Part shown: one piece after another, positions 7,901-13,642 of the stretch
Position numbering within the stretch: the stretch's first letter is position 1
How the letters are laid out: every line of letters begins with the position of its first letter
Origin: Bacillota bacterium
Lineage (GTDB): Bacteria > Bacillota > Bacilli > Alicyclobacillales > SLC66
Reading direction: 5' to 3'
NCBI GenBank assembly: GCA_021846145.1
Contig: JAJZCJ010000015.1
Span: 1-22,093, forward strand
DNA length: 22,093 bases
Notes under the pieces: model-generated
Told to the model about the DNA's origin: nothing
Databases searched by the model: none
What the model saw: only the letters and a program-made list of their open reading frames with translations
Position numbers and translations under genes: made by a program

Positions 7901-8742
7901 TTAGCAACAATAACATGTGCTGAAAGTAAAGACGAAATGATATGCCAGCTATCAGAACTTGAAATAAATACACATCTACTACTGATCTCCACTTTTTCAT
8001 CGTCTTCTAACGTTTCAATATAAGCAGAGACAAAATCCGCAACATTCTCAGGAAATCTAGTGTCTATCTGAAGCTGTACAGTTCCACCCTTAAAGATCTC
8101 ATTTAAACGCATAACTACTTCTTCACGATTAGCTAGAAAAATACTAGGAATCAGGGGAGGTGGCTCGCCAATACTACTTAGGACTCGCCAATGTTGTTCA
8201 ACTGACTCAATATCTTTGATTGGATACCCCATTTCACCCGCAAGCCACAATTCGACTGCAGGAAATTGGTGCATCCAATCTATCAATTTTGTTCCGTCAA
8301 TTATTTGTACATCATGCCATTCGTGCTTACTACGTTGATTCTCTAACCAACTAAGTTGCGCTTCTTCCTTCCACGTATATTGCCAATCACGCCTTCCGGA
8401 TAGAGGTGTTACAAACAAAAACGTGGCATTTGCTCTCGTCTCTTCCGGAGTAGTTTCAGTCAATTCTCGATAATCGCTTTTGGCTTTAGTTCTAGCATCT
8501 AGATTCGTGCCTATTTCCCAAAATGAAAGTCCTTCAGGTACATACGGAGAGTATCCAATACTGGTTAGTAAAACACCGTCAGATCCATGCTGCCCAATGC
8601 TGTCCCCGATTGGGAAACGTCTTTCATCTGGGTTGGGAGCGGAAGCGACAACTAATCTCCATACAAGTTCTACAATCTTTCCTTGAGCAATACGAGAATT
8701 GGCCCTAACCCATTCATCAAGTTGATTTTCGGTTAGAATCAC
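4942..8742 (-). CDS. Large nuclease-like/STAND-like defence protein candidate
   Basis: A 1266-aa protein from a GTG at 8742. That start is chosen because GAGGAGG lies seven bases upstream and GTGA overlaps the stop of the upstream gene by four bases; upstream starts at 8781 or 8787 would overlap that gene far more. Residues about 20-170 resemble a restriction-endonuclease-like domain seen at the front of large bacterial proteins of unknown function: E25, then GSDGV (D55), then PEGLSFWEIGT (E76) with K86/K88, FLFVTP (about 108-113), and W..V.iiDg..LIDWmhqfPAVELWLA. The ExK of classical PD-(D/E)XK enzymes reads E-I-G here, so activity is uncertain. Residues about 200-370 look like an NTPase fold without a Walker A motif. 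The remaining 900 residues are Leu/Trp-rich helices, probably HEAT-like. It is probably cytosolic and translated together with the HEPN-like partner. Confidence 0.6.
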   Translation of the reverse strand: MILTENQLDEWVRANSRIAQGKIVELVWRLVVASAPNPDERRFPIGDSIGQHGSDGVLLTSIGYSPYVPEGLSFWEIGTNLDARTKAKSDYRELTETTPEETRANATFLFVTPLSGRRDWQYTWKEEAQLSWLENQRSKHEWHDVQIIDGTKLIDWMHQFPAVELWLAGEMGYPIKDIESVEQHWRVLSSIGEPPPLIPSIFLANREEVVMRLNEIFKGGTVQLQIDTRFPENVADFVSAYIETLEDDEKVEISSRCVFISSSDSWHIISSLLSAHVIVAKFDMHATGTETKLLQLARKGGHAVIYIGTPGGVPHPYRIDLPNPKIHQIQESLRLAGYTEERARMLSQKSVGNLRTLLRLLQNLSLMPEWAQYTTAGDLAIAELLGSWNDQSEPDIAVITEILGNSYGDWISKIRNIAMTPSSPLTQRDGIWRFIDRYEGWYALGPRLFDEYLDRFKIMAITVLSEIDPRFELSAEERFTAILHREVFKYSRALRRGIAESLALLGSHSKALISCSIGKPEDTAVFVIRKILSNADWIQWASLNDLMPLLAEAAPAEFLNVVENALNMSPCPFDKVFAQESSGIIGNNYMTGLLWALETLAWSPDYITRTVVILGELAQRDPGGRWGNRPKNSLTTILLPWFPQTCASIAQRQSAVLTLLREAPDIGWDLLNTLLPSHHQISSGSHKPSWREIIPEDWKSGSTQLEYWQQVDMFIQLVLEQAAKYPDKLEDLIVRMESLPAHAREKLLQYLDSESVASLSELQRLPLWNRLLDFVIRHNKYFESEWALDYEVVNEIRKVADHLMPLTPKYRFQRLFSERETDLFEHKGSYEEQHQELERQRKIAVGEVYKNGGLDSVIELANFVKVSWHVGNAFSSFDDVNWRSLLPHMLESDSKSLTEFTRGFVWGMYKRIGWSWIEGIDVSSWRLVTQVMLLNILPFNRTTWERAERWLGEDIHLYWSKVFVRPYEADEYIEQAVDALVLNGRPNAALQCLQKIMFQKRQSLDMKQAFRVLQGILKSQEDKSSYDVHAIAELIKAMQRSPDTDPKELFYLEWAYLPILDGYLGVRPLTLEQRLVQDPNFFCEVIRTVFRSTLDSYENESDTDSDKGIARNAYHLLREWKVPPGTTSKGHFNGDSLVAWLDVVKSKCKESGNLEVAYSIIGQVLIYSRQDPDGLWIDSTVASVLNEKDVIPMREGFITGLLNSRGVFTWTSGQGERDLTENYRNKANLVEARGYYRFAASLRQLADSYERDANREASRNPFDDMR

Positions 8743-9761
8743 ATTTTCACCTCCTCGTACGGGTTTAAATCTAGTATCCATGCGCACAACTCAACCAAAT
8801 TAGCAGTTAAATGCAAGACGAATGACGTTTCCTGCCGATGCGGAATAGCACCTTCGAAATGATGATATGGCCCACTCCAATCCCAGACTGCATTGATAAG
8901 CTTGTCCAGTGCATCGAGACGGGAATGACTTGTCTCGGGCCACTTGTTTTTTAGTCTAGCAATCATGGACTCAATTTTTTGTTCGAATTTGTGCTTAGGA
9001 TCATGTTCAATTTTCCAAACCGAACCGAGTACAGTAACTGCACCTTCGACTACCTTGCGGCATTCCCCTATAGAGTTTTCAAAATCACCATTGCGAAAAT
9101 CTGTAGTCGCTTTATCAAATCGTTCTATGACTTTTTTCCATTCTTCCTTCTTCTTTTTCAAATCAATTATAGGAAGCTCAATTACATAAGCACCTTTACC
9201 TAATGTAGTCAGGTAACTGATCCATTTCTCCCTCTCAATTCGAAAACTCTCGGGATTCTCGCAAGCAATACCCATATACTCTTGCTGATACCAAGGTATC
9301 TTAATATCATTACCATCTTGCGATTTAAAAACAACGTCAACAAATGCCTTGCTTTTTACCGAGACACTTCCTTGTAGAGAAAACACCCCCGTGAAATCCG
9401 AACCATTTCTTGCATTTTCAATCCACGTAATATCGGCAGGCGCGATGGGGATATTTAATTTAAAATCATTGGATACGCTCGGTAAACTTGTCCATGGAAC
9501 AACTAAGTTTCTTTTCGAATTGGTAATGCTAATTAAACCTGCTATGCCGATAAGTCTTACAGTCCCTCCTGTGAATATGTCCTGATGCGTATATGATGAA
9601 ACCACGGTCGTATAACTACAACTGATCACAATACGGGTTCCCATGCTATCTGAGGCTACGTATACGTTATCTGAATCGAACTTAATCTCCACGTTTACCG
9701 TATAGGTTAAACCGTCTCCGCTACCCTTAAGTCGTAAAGTATTTGCTGCCATATTCCTCAC
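8739..9761 (-). CDS. Protein with HEPN/Abi-like C-terminal region, partner of the nuclease-like protein
   Basis: A 340-aa protein from GTG at 9761; an internal ATG at 9752 is the alternative, but its GAGGA is only two bases away. Residues 1-160 are beta-strand rich with no recognised motif, perhaps a sensor or binding domain. Residues 200-335 are helical (DFRNGDFENSIGECRKVVEG, then WDWSGPYHHFEGAIPHR, then a hydrophobic helix ending ELCAWIL). This resembles the C-terminal helical domain of abortive-infection proteins (Abi_C/HEPN class), where an Arg/His segment precedes a last helix. The canonical HEPN RxxxxH is not clear, so RNase activity is not established. It is the first gene of a two-gene operon; its TGA overlaps the GTG of the 1266-aa gene. 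Confidence 0.55.
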   Translation of the reverse strand: MRNMAANTLRLKGSGDGLTYTVNVEIKFDSDNVYVASDSMGTRIVISCSYTTVVSSYTHQDIFTGGTVRLIGIAGLISITNSKRNLVVPWTSLPSVSNDFKLNIPIAPADITWIENARNGSDFTGVFSLQGSVSVKSKAFVDVVFKSQDGNDIKIPWYQQEYMGIACENPESFRIEREKWISYLTTLGKGAYVIELPIIDLKKKKEEWKKVIERFDKATTDFRNGDFENSIGECRKVVEGAVTVLGSVWKIEHDPKHKFEQKIESMIARLKNKWPETSHSRLDALDKLINAVWDWSGPYHHFEGAIPHRQETSFVLHLTANLVELCAWILDLNPYEEVKM

Positions 9762-9815
9762 TCATCTCATTGGTTTAGCAACTCTAAACGTGCTCCAAAT
9801 AAATATTTTACTGAA

Positions 9816-9824
9816 ATTATAACA
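9816..9824 (-). promoter_or_regulatory. Extended -10 promoter element for the two-gene operon
   Basis: TGTTATAAT on the minus strand (9824-9816) is a perfect extended -10 (TGn-TATAAT). The -35 region is poor, as is common for extended -10 promoters. Transcription would start near 9809, about 48 bases before the GTG at 9761. Confidence 0.4.
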
Positions 9825-9941
9825 TTAGTTATCACATTCATTATAAGGATACGATTGATGTGTAACAATATGGTCCTCCAAACCGCAGCCACCATTCCTG
9901 CAGTCGCATATGCCGTTCACAAATTGTCTCCGCCCCTTCAC
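9825..9941 (-). CDS. Possible small cysteine-rich ORF or remnant
   Basis: A 38-codon frame from GTG at 9941 to TAA at 9825 encodes CDCRNGGCGLEDH and a later Cys near the end, a pattern like half of a small zinc-binding protein. No ribosome binding site precedes the GTG. An ATG (about 9950) with MTYC lies in another frame, so a frameshifted remnant of a zinc-ribbon protein is as likely as a live gene. Otherwise the 240 bases between 9762 and 10001 hold only the promoter element above. Confidence 0.2.
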   Translation of the reverse strand: MKGRRQFVNGICDCRNGGCGLEDHIVTHQSYPYNECDN

Positions 9942-10001
9942 AATATGTCATTTTTTTGAACTTTCTAAAACAACAACAGGGATCAGTTTCGATGCCTAGA
10001 A

Positions 10002-10260
10002 TTAATAAACAAAACGCATAAAAACAAACATAAACAGGAACCCGCCATACGCAATGACAGGGAGAAAAAAGAAAATATCGTTCGGATATTTCAGAGAGAA
10101 CCAGCCGAAGAATAACGCCGTTGCCAAGAATAAGAGGTGATACACGATCCAAAAAACACCAGTTTTCCACGGTTTCTTTGCATGGTTAATTACTCGGCTT
10201 TTTTTGATAATTTCTTCGCCAGCTTTTGAAAATGGGATCACTTTGTTCCTCGGCATCATT
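10002..10260 (-). CDS. Small two-span membrane protein
   Basis: An 85-aa protein, if started at the first ATG of the ATGATG at 10260, where AAGGAG sits seven bases upstream. An earlier start at 10301 has no such site. Residues about 35-53 (FWIVYHLLFLATALFFGWF) and 62-82 (FFFLPVIAYGGFLFMFVFM) are membrane spans and the N-terminus is basic. I do not recognise the family. It is divergent from, and overlaps the first bases of, the plus-strand membrane protein gene at 10204. Confidence 0.5.
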
Positions 10261-10686
10261 ATCGGGCTCCTTATCTCAAAATTTTGGTTGTGGAAGAACA
10301 AAAATTCATTTTTGCATAAAAAATACGTTCCGTTTTTAGGGAATTACTCGAAGCTCTATGACCGTTTTTATTCCAAATACGCAAGTCTAGCCTGCTATTC
10401 TAACACGGGGAATAAGTTGAAATTGACACGAGAAATCAGATACATCAACGCCAGTCTCGCTGCTTTTCAATCTGTATCGTATGCTTCGGTGTTAGTGAGC
10501 ATCATTTCTGCTTTTAGCTTTGAATTAAACCTGCAACTTTTTTTGATATGTCTAGCAATGATGATCTTGTTTGCAAACTTCTCTTTGACTTACTTGTTGA
10601 ACGTCGCCAACGACGCGATAAACGACTTGATAGATGAAATTGACGCTGATATGGAAAGAGATTTAAGAAATTGGGGTAATCAGTAG
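10204..10686 (+). CDS. Small membrane protein, start uncertain
   Basis: Up to 160 aa from a TTG at 10204; another TTG at about 10243 is possible. Neither has a clear ribosome binding site and there is no in-frame ATG until deep in the protein. Hydrophobic spans lie near residues 12-28, 92-108 and 110-130, with a central soluble part (LYDRFYSKYASLACYS) and an acidic C-terminal tail (DLIDEIDADMERDLR). Spacing of the spans and the tail vaguely recalls SLATT-type two-span proteins, but I would not assign it. Its 5' end overlaps the 10002-10260 gene and its 3' end overlaps a convergent small gene by 24 bases. Such packing and lack of a good start suggest it may be 5'-truncated. Confidence 0.4.
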   Translation: MIISSPAFENGITLFLGIIIGLLISKFWLWKNKNSFLHKKYVPFLGNYSKLYDRFYSKYASLACYSNTGNKLKLTREIRYINASLAAFQSVSYASVLVSIISAFSFELNLQLFLICLAMMILFANFSLTYLLNVANDAINDLIDEIDADMERDLRNWGNQ

Positions 10687-10833
10687 AAAACCCAACGCTC
10701 CGATGACAATTACCAAAAGCAATAAGATGATGGACAATATATAAATGGATCTATTTAACTGCCTGTCAAACTCAACGCTCGACTGGTAAGCGCGCATTCG
10801 TTTGAGCTTAATTTCATGATCATAGTGGGTCAT
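10663..10833 (-). CDS. 56-aa single-span membrane protein
   Basis: ATG at 10833 to TAA at 10663. The first 28 residues are polar and basic (MTHYDHEIKLKRMRAYQSSV). Residues about 30-54 are one membrane span (YILSIILLLLVIVIGALGFL). It overlaps the end of the 86-aa upstream gene by 14 bases in another frame, the classic sign of translational coupling, so it should belong to the same operon. Family not recognised. Its last codons overlap the convergent plus-strand gene ending at 10686. Confidence 0.6.
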   Translation of the reverse strand: MTHYDHEIKLKRMRAYQSSVEFDRQLNRSIYILSIILLLLVIVIGALGFLLITPIS

Positions 10834-11080
10834 TAGCAAACCCCACCGCCATTAGGAGTAAGATCGACCCTTTTTTTAAAATATTGCTCGGAAGACACTC
10901 CCCTTCAATGATTTTGGTCAATTGCGAGTACAGATCATAAAGCGCCATGTGCAACTGGTTCGCTTCAAATGTGACCTCACTTGGACGTGAAAACTCAATG
11001 CTCATACTCACGTCCAAATTCTCATTTGGTTGCCGTCGAAGACCGACGACCGTTGTGATTTGATATTTTGGATGAAGCAT
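10820..11080 (-). CDS. 86-aa hypothetical protein
   Basis: ATG at 11080 (MLHPKYQITTVVG) is preferred because GAGGAGG lies 11 bases upstream; an upstream frame start at 11116 would run through the terminator hairpin. The N-terminal half is predicted beta-strand (ITTVVGLRR, LDVSMSIEFS) and the C-terminal half helical with a hydrophobic end (SILLLMAVGF). No family recognised. The gene follows a terminator-like hairpin and overlaps the 56-aa membrane protein gene at its 3' end. Confidence 0.55.
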   Translation of the reverse strand: MLHPKYQITTVVGLRRQPNENLDVSMSIEFSRPSEVTFEANQLHMALYDLYSQLTKIIEGECLPSNILKKGSILLLMAVGFANDPL

Positions 11081-11100
11081 GTTAAAATTCGCCTCCTCAT

Positions 11101-11127
11101 AAAAATAGCCCCTCACAGTTAAGGAGC
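11101..11127 (-). terminator. Terminator-like hairpin in the leader of the 86-aa gene
   Basis: On the minus strand GCTCCTTA pairs with TGAGGGGC (8 bp with two G-U) around a 4-base loop and is followed by TATTTTTATG, then the ribosome binding site of the 86-aa gene. The preceding GCTTCCCACC and the ACTG in the loop match the hairpin at 3629-3658 in sequence and placement. It would either end the 133-aa gene transcript or attenuate the downstream pair. Confidence 0.55.
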
Positions 11128-11158
11128 AAGGTGGGAAGCATTAATTAATTGTTCTGCC

Positions 11159-11560
11159 TTATGATCTATCCATTGAGTTTCTTATTGATAACATCCCGTC
11201 AGCAATCATGTCTCCTCCAGCGATAATTACGAAAGCTGTTAAAAGCAATCCTAAAGTTTTGGTGGGATTCTGCTTAAGATAGGAGCCCCAATTTTGAAAA
11301 AATGCACCCGTATTCGACAGTTTGAATACATTTTTAAGTGTTATATAAAAGTAAGCTGCTGAAAAAAACGTCATGAAAACGCCCAATAAAATCCTGATTA
11401 TCTCAATAATAACAGTAATAACTCGACCTACGCCCCACATCATTCCACTAATTACGCGGAGAATGGCCCATCCAAAAGCGGTAATTACAAGCCAGAATAA
11501 TGAAACTGCCAGAATCATCACCCCTTTAAAAGTATATCTATATTTTATCAAAAATTTCAT
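11159..11560 (-). CDS. Multi-span membrane protein
   Basis: A 133-aa protein with hydrophobic segments near residues 13-40, 46-75 and 100-120 and a basic N-terminus (MKFLIKYRYTFK). No catalytic or transport motif is visible and the family is not recognised. The ATG at 11560 lacks a clear ribosome binding site; AAAGGGG lies directly before an internal ATG at about residue 15, but too close to serve it well. It is the upstream gene of a possible operon with the 86-aa and 56-aa genes, separated from them by the hairpin at 11101-11127. Confidence 0.5.
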   Translation of the reverse strand: MKFLIKYRYTFKGVMILAVSLFWLVITAFGWAILRVISGMMWGVGRVITVIIEIIRILLGVFMTFFSAAYFYITLKNVFKLSNTGAFFQNWGSYLKQNPTKTLGLLLTAFVIIAGGDMIADGMLSIRNSMDRS

Positions 11561-11623
11561 CTATGAAGGAAATACGAAGCCCCTCTATTAAACAAAGAAG
11601 AAAATCATTTTGAGACTTTCAGA

Positions 11624-11965
11624 TCACTTTTTCGTTTCAGTTTTAGATTTAACCTGTATCTTAATGGGTGGCCTGGTCAATTCACCCGAATTGGCTTGCG
11701 CACTCCCGCCGAAATATTGCCCATATGTAAAACTATCGTCTGCAGTTGCCTTATTGAATGGACTTGTATCTAGGTAAACACGCACTTTACCCAGTGCGAT
11801 ATCGCGCGTCATCGCTAACGCATCCGAACGTGAAATCGCAATGACAATTTTCGTATCTTTCAACGCTGCCCTTCATTTGACACTATCCTTGAGTTTAGTT
11901 ATGAATGCAGTATCATTAGTCAGGTTTTTAACAAATAAACTAGCCAAATTGGCCGGAATACGCAT
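11624..11965 (-). pseudogene. Broken gene with CpaB-like C-terminal fragment
   Basis: One frame runs from ATG at 11965 (MRIPANLASLFVKNLTNDTA) to an in-frame TGA at 11873-11875, then continues open to the stop at 11624. The second part contains TKIVIAISRSDALAMTRDIA followed by LGKVRVYLDTSPF. This is the strand-helix-strand pattern of the end of CpaB/RcpC pilus assembly proteins, where a 'peQAekLalA...G.lrlaLR' segment is typical. The match is modest. A TTG at 11863 could restart translation to give a 79-aa product, but there is no ribosome binding site. If CpaB, it is a relic of a Tad-type pilus locus like that suggested at 72-527. Confidence 0.4.
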
Positions 11966-11978
11966 TCAAAGCACCTAT

Positions 11979-12350
11979 TCAGTATGCCCCCGATCTCAAA
12001 CGCAATGACTCCCTTTCTAACTTCGGAAGTTTTGCGATCACCCGTTGGTATGACTCCCAGAGCATATCAATAATCACATCATCAGGTACCGCGCCGTTTA
12101 ATAAAACCGTGTTCCAGTGTTTTTTATTCATATGATACCCTGGGATCACGGCTCTAGGATAAGTCTCGCGATGTAACCATGCTTCGTCTGGGGATGTCTT
12201 TAAGTTGACCATTTCCACACCCTGCAGTTTGCCCAGCAATGCGAACATTCTTTTTTGGACAAAGAGCACCGGTAAATCCGGATCGAATGGGTATCGTAGA
12301 CTTGTTCCCTCATAATTCAGGCCGAGATCTATTAATTGTTGGTGATTCAT
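11979..12350 (-). CDS. MmcQ/YjbR family protein
   Basis: A 123-aa protein from ATG at 12350, with GGAG ten bases upstream. Family features are the early YPFDPDLPVLFVQKRMFALLG segment, then VNLKTSPDEAWLHRE and PGYHMNKKHWNTVLLNG, then a last helix (IDMLWESYQRVIAKLP). The YjbR-like/MmcQ fold is a small 'double-wing' fold; DNA binding has been proposed but the cellular role is not known. The length is typical of the family. It lies between two decayed segments and has no obvious operon partner. Confidence 0.85.
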   Translation of the reverse strand: MNHQQLIDLGLNYEGTSLRYPFDPDLPVLFVQKRMFALLGKLQGVEMVNLKTSPDEAWLHRETYPRAVIPGYHMNKKHWNTVLLNGAVPDDVIIDMLWESYQRVIAKLPKLERESLRLRSGAY

Positions 12351-12412
12351 TGTTCTAATGCTCCTTTTACCAGTAACAAAATTCTCCCTGCAGTAAATCG
12401 TAGCACAGTATA

Positions 12413-12493
12413 TCACTCCCGGGATAATTCTTTCCGCATAACTACTGATTTGACCGTGAATCCGTTTGGATAATTCTTAAGCCACTTAAACAT
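12413..12493 (-). pseudogene. Short coding remnant
   Basis: A 26-codon minus-strand frame (MFKWLKNYPNGFTVKSVVMR, then KELSRE) ends at TGA 12413. The frame can be read back only six codons before a TAG. It reads like the C-terminal end of a protein, but no start, ribosome binding site or family is evident. The rest of 12351-12580 holds nothing else that I can support. Confidence 0.25.
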
Positions 12494-12580
12494 TTGCTTC
12501 GCGATCCCGTGCTACTTGCATCTGGCATACTTGATCGTAAAGCAGCAAATTTTCGAACATAGGGGCGTCTTGCAGGATCT

Positions 12581-12637
12581 GGACATTGTATCGAGCAAAC
12601 TTTGGACAGGCAACTTCGTCAACTTTCAGCCATTACA
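12581..12637 (+). repeat. Left copy of a 57-bp inverted repeat (with 17509-17565)
   Basis: This 57-bp sequence matches the minus strand of 17509-17565 at 47 positions. It holds two GGACA boxes 23 bases apart (12581 and 12604), TCGTCAACTTT, and CATTA 27 bases after the second box. The spacing is identical to that in the array at 13384-13438. Read as protein, part encodes TLDRQLRQLSAIT, and many differences from the right copy are at third codon positions. It is either a transposon terminus or a remnant of a small transposon gene. It joins directly to the truncated ATPase gene. Confidence 0.65.
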
Positions 12638-13116
12638 AGAGAGCAAAAACAATTGAACTGATGCAGGCGATCCATCATTTGCAGCCCGTCGTGATCATTG
12701 ACGAGGCGCATTTGCTGGATCGCAAAATGCTGTAGGAAATTCGCTTCCTCTTAAATTTCAAAATGGATGCAGAGAGTCCGATGGCGCTGATTCTGTCAGG
12801 ACAAGGTGAACTATGGGATCGATTGGTATTGCAATCGTATGCGGCCATGCGCCAACGCATCGATTTGCAGTGCAAACTCCCTCACTATGATCGATCCCAA
12901 GTGAGCGAGTACATAAAACGTCATTTGACCTATGCCGGAACGGAACATGACATCTTTTCCGACAAGGCGGTCGATGAAATCTATCGCTTTTCTGGTGGTG
13001 CAGCTCGACTGGTCAATAAGTTAGGTACACATTGCTTGCTGTACGGTGCCCAGTCAGGCCATCAGATTATTGACGATCACATCGTGACGCGAGTGATTCA
13101 GGGGGAATTGTCATGA
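12628..13116 (+). pseudogene. Truncated ExeA/TniB-like transposition ATPase
   Basis: The frame keeps the Walker B region (VVIIDEAHLL), then an in-frame TAG at 12733-12735, then EIRFLLNFKMD, the sensor-like LILSGQGELWD, and the C-terminal AAA lid (YAAMRQRID, YIKRHLTYAG, then RFSGGAARLVNKLG). This matches the second half of ExeA-type AAA+ ATPases that accompany DDE transposases. The N-terminal half with Walker A is absent; homology stops where the 57-bp repeat begins. An ATG at 12763 could give a 117-aa C-terminal fragment without function. Its stop overlaps the next gene by ATGA, preserving the original operon order. Confidence 0.75.
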
Positions 13117-13343
13117 GAACCCGAAGAGCGGTATTACGCTACCTGAACGAACATGATCGCTGGTTTGCGGATATTGGGAAACAGATGTTCAGTTTGGATT
13201 GCAAAGAAGGATTTGAGCTTCACGTTGGACGACAGAAAGTGCATTGCCGGATTGAGCGGGAAAAAAAGTGGTACTTGATCGTGGATGATGTGCCACTCGG
13301 GTTACTGGAAAACAAGGAATACTTGGTTTCTATTGGAATCTGA
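13113..13343 (+). CDS. DUF5348-like small protein of a transposon
   Basis: A 76-aa protein whose ATG overlaps the TGA of the ATPase frame. It is basic at the start (MRTRRAVLRYLNEHDRWFAD), followed by beta-strands (FELHVGRQKVHCRIE, KWYLIVDDVPLG). The position after an ExeA-like ATPase and the sequence pattern fit DUF5348 proteins of Bacillales mobile elements. The role is unknown. The frame is intact, but as part of a gutted transposon it is likely non-functional. Confidence 0.55.
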   Translation: MRTRRAVLRYLNEHDRWFADIGKQMFSLDCKEGFELHVGRQKVHCRIEREKKWYLIVDDVPLGLLENKEYLVSIGI

Positions 13344-13383
13344 TATCACAAGTAGGAAGGAAATCCCCTTCCTTTTTTTGTTT

Positions 13384-13438
13384 GGACAACAACCTCGTCA
13401 ATTTTAGGACAATTTACGTCGTCAACTTTTGGGCATTA
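13384..13438 (+). repeat. Transposon-end-like array after the DUF5348-like gene
   Basis: Two tandem units with GGACA at 13384 and 13407 (23 bases apart), each followed by (C/G)TCGTCAA(C/T)TTT. The second ends GGGCATTA. Box spacing and the 11-base TCGTCAACTTT are shared with the 57-bp repeat at 12581-12637. A pair of tandem sites just after the last transposon gene is the usual layout of a transposase-binding end. Tn7/Tn5053-like elements with ATPase partners have such multi-site ends. Confidence 0.5.
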
Positions 13439-13511
13439 TTCAGTAGCTATAACAATCAGGCTATTGGTCTTCCAAGTTCAAATTTTATCCTAAAATATTT
13501 ACATTACTTCC

Positions 13512-13544
13512 TTGCATAACACTTCTTAAAGTGTAAAATATAAT
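13512..13544 (+). promoter_or_regulatory. Promoter and palindromic operator candidate of the helicase gene
   Basis: TTGCAT at 13512-13517 with TAAAAT at 13534-13539 at a 16-base spacing, and an overlapping TATAAT at 13539-13544. Between them is a 6-bp inverted repeat ACACTT-CTTA-AAGTGT (13519-13534) lying in the spacer, where a repressor would block RNA polymerase. The rest of 13439-13642 is AT-rich and shows no gene. Confidence 0.4.
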
Positions 13545-13642
13545 ATATTGGTTGTCTATCCGTTTTTTAATACCTATTTTGAACGTTTTGTATATCTTCG
13601 TTTGAATAATAAATGTCTAATAATTGCAAAAAAGGTGGATAA

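Noticed and set aside
8742..8787. Upstream starts (ATG 8781, GTG 8787) for the 1266-aa protein
   Set aside because: They overlap the upstream gene by about 45 bases and lack the perfectly spaced GAGGAGG seen before the GTG at 8742.
9841..10170. 109-aa minus-strand frame in the gap before the HEPN-like gene
   Set aside because: It overlaps the better supported 85-aa membrane protein gene in another frame, has no ribosome binding site, and its composition looks like a shadow frame.
11373..11591. Plus-strand frame rich in Ile and Thr
   Set aside because: It is the antisense shadow of the 133-aa membrane protein gene.
12501..12660. Plus-strand frame of about 60 codons through the left 57-bp repeat
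   Set aside because: No start or ribosome binding site, and it is in a different frame from the coding-like pattern shared with the right copy.
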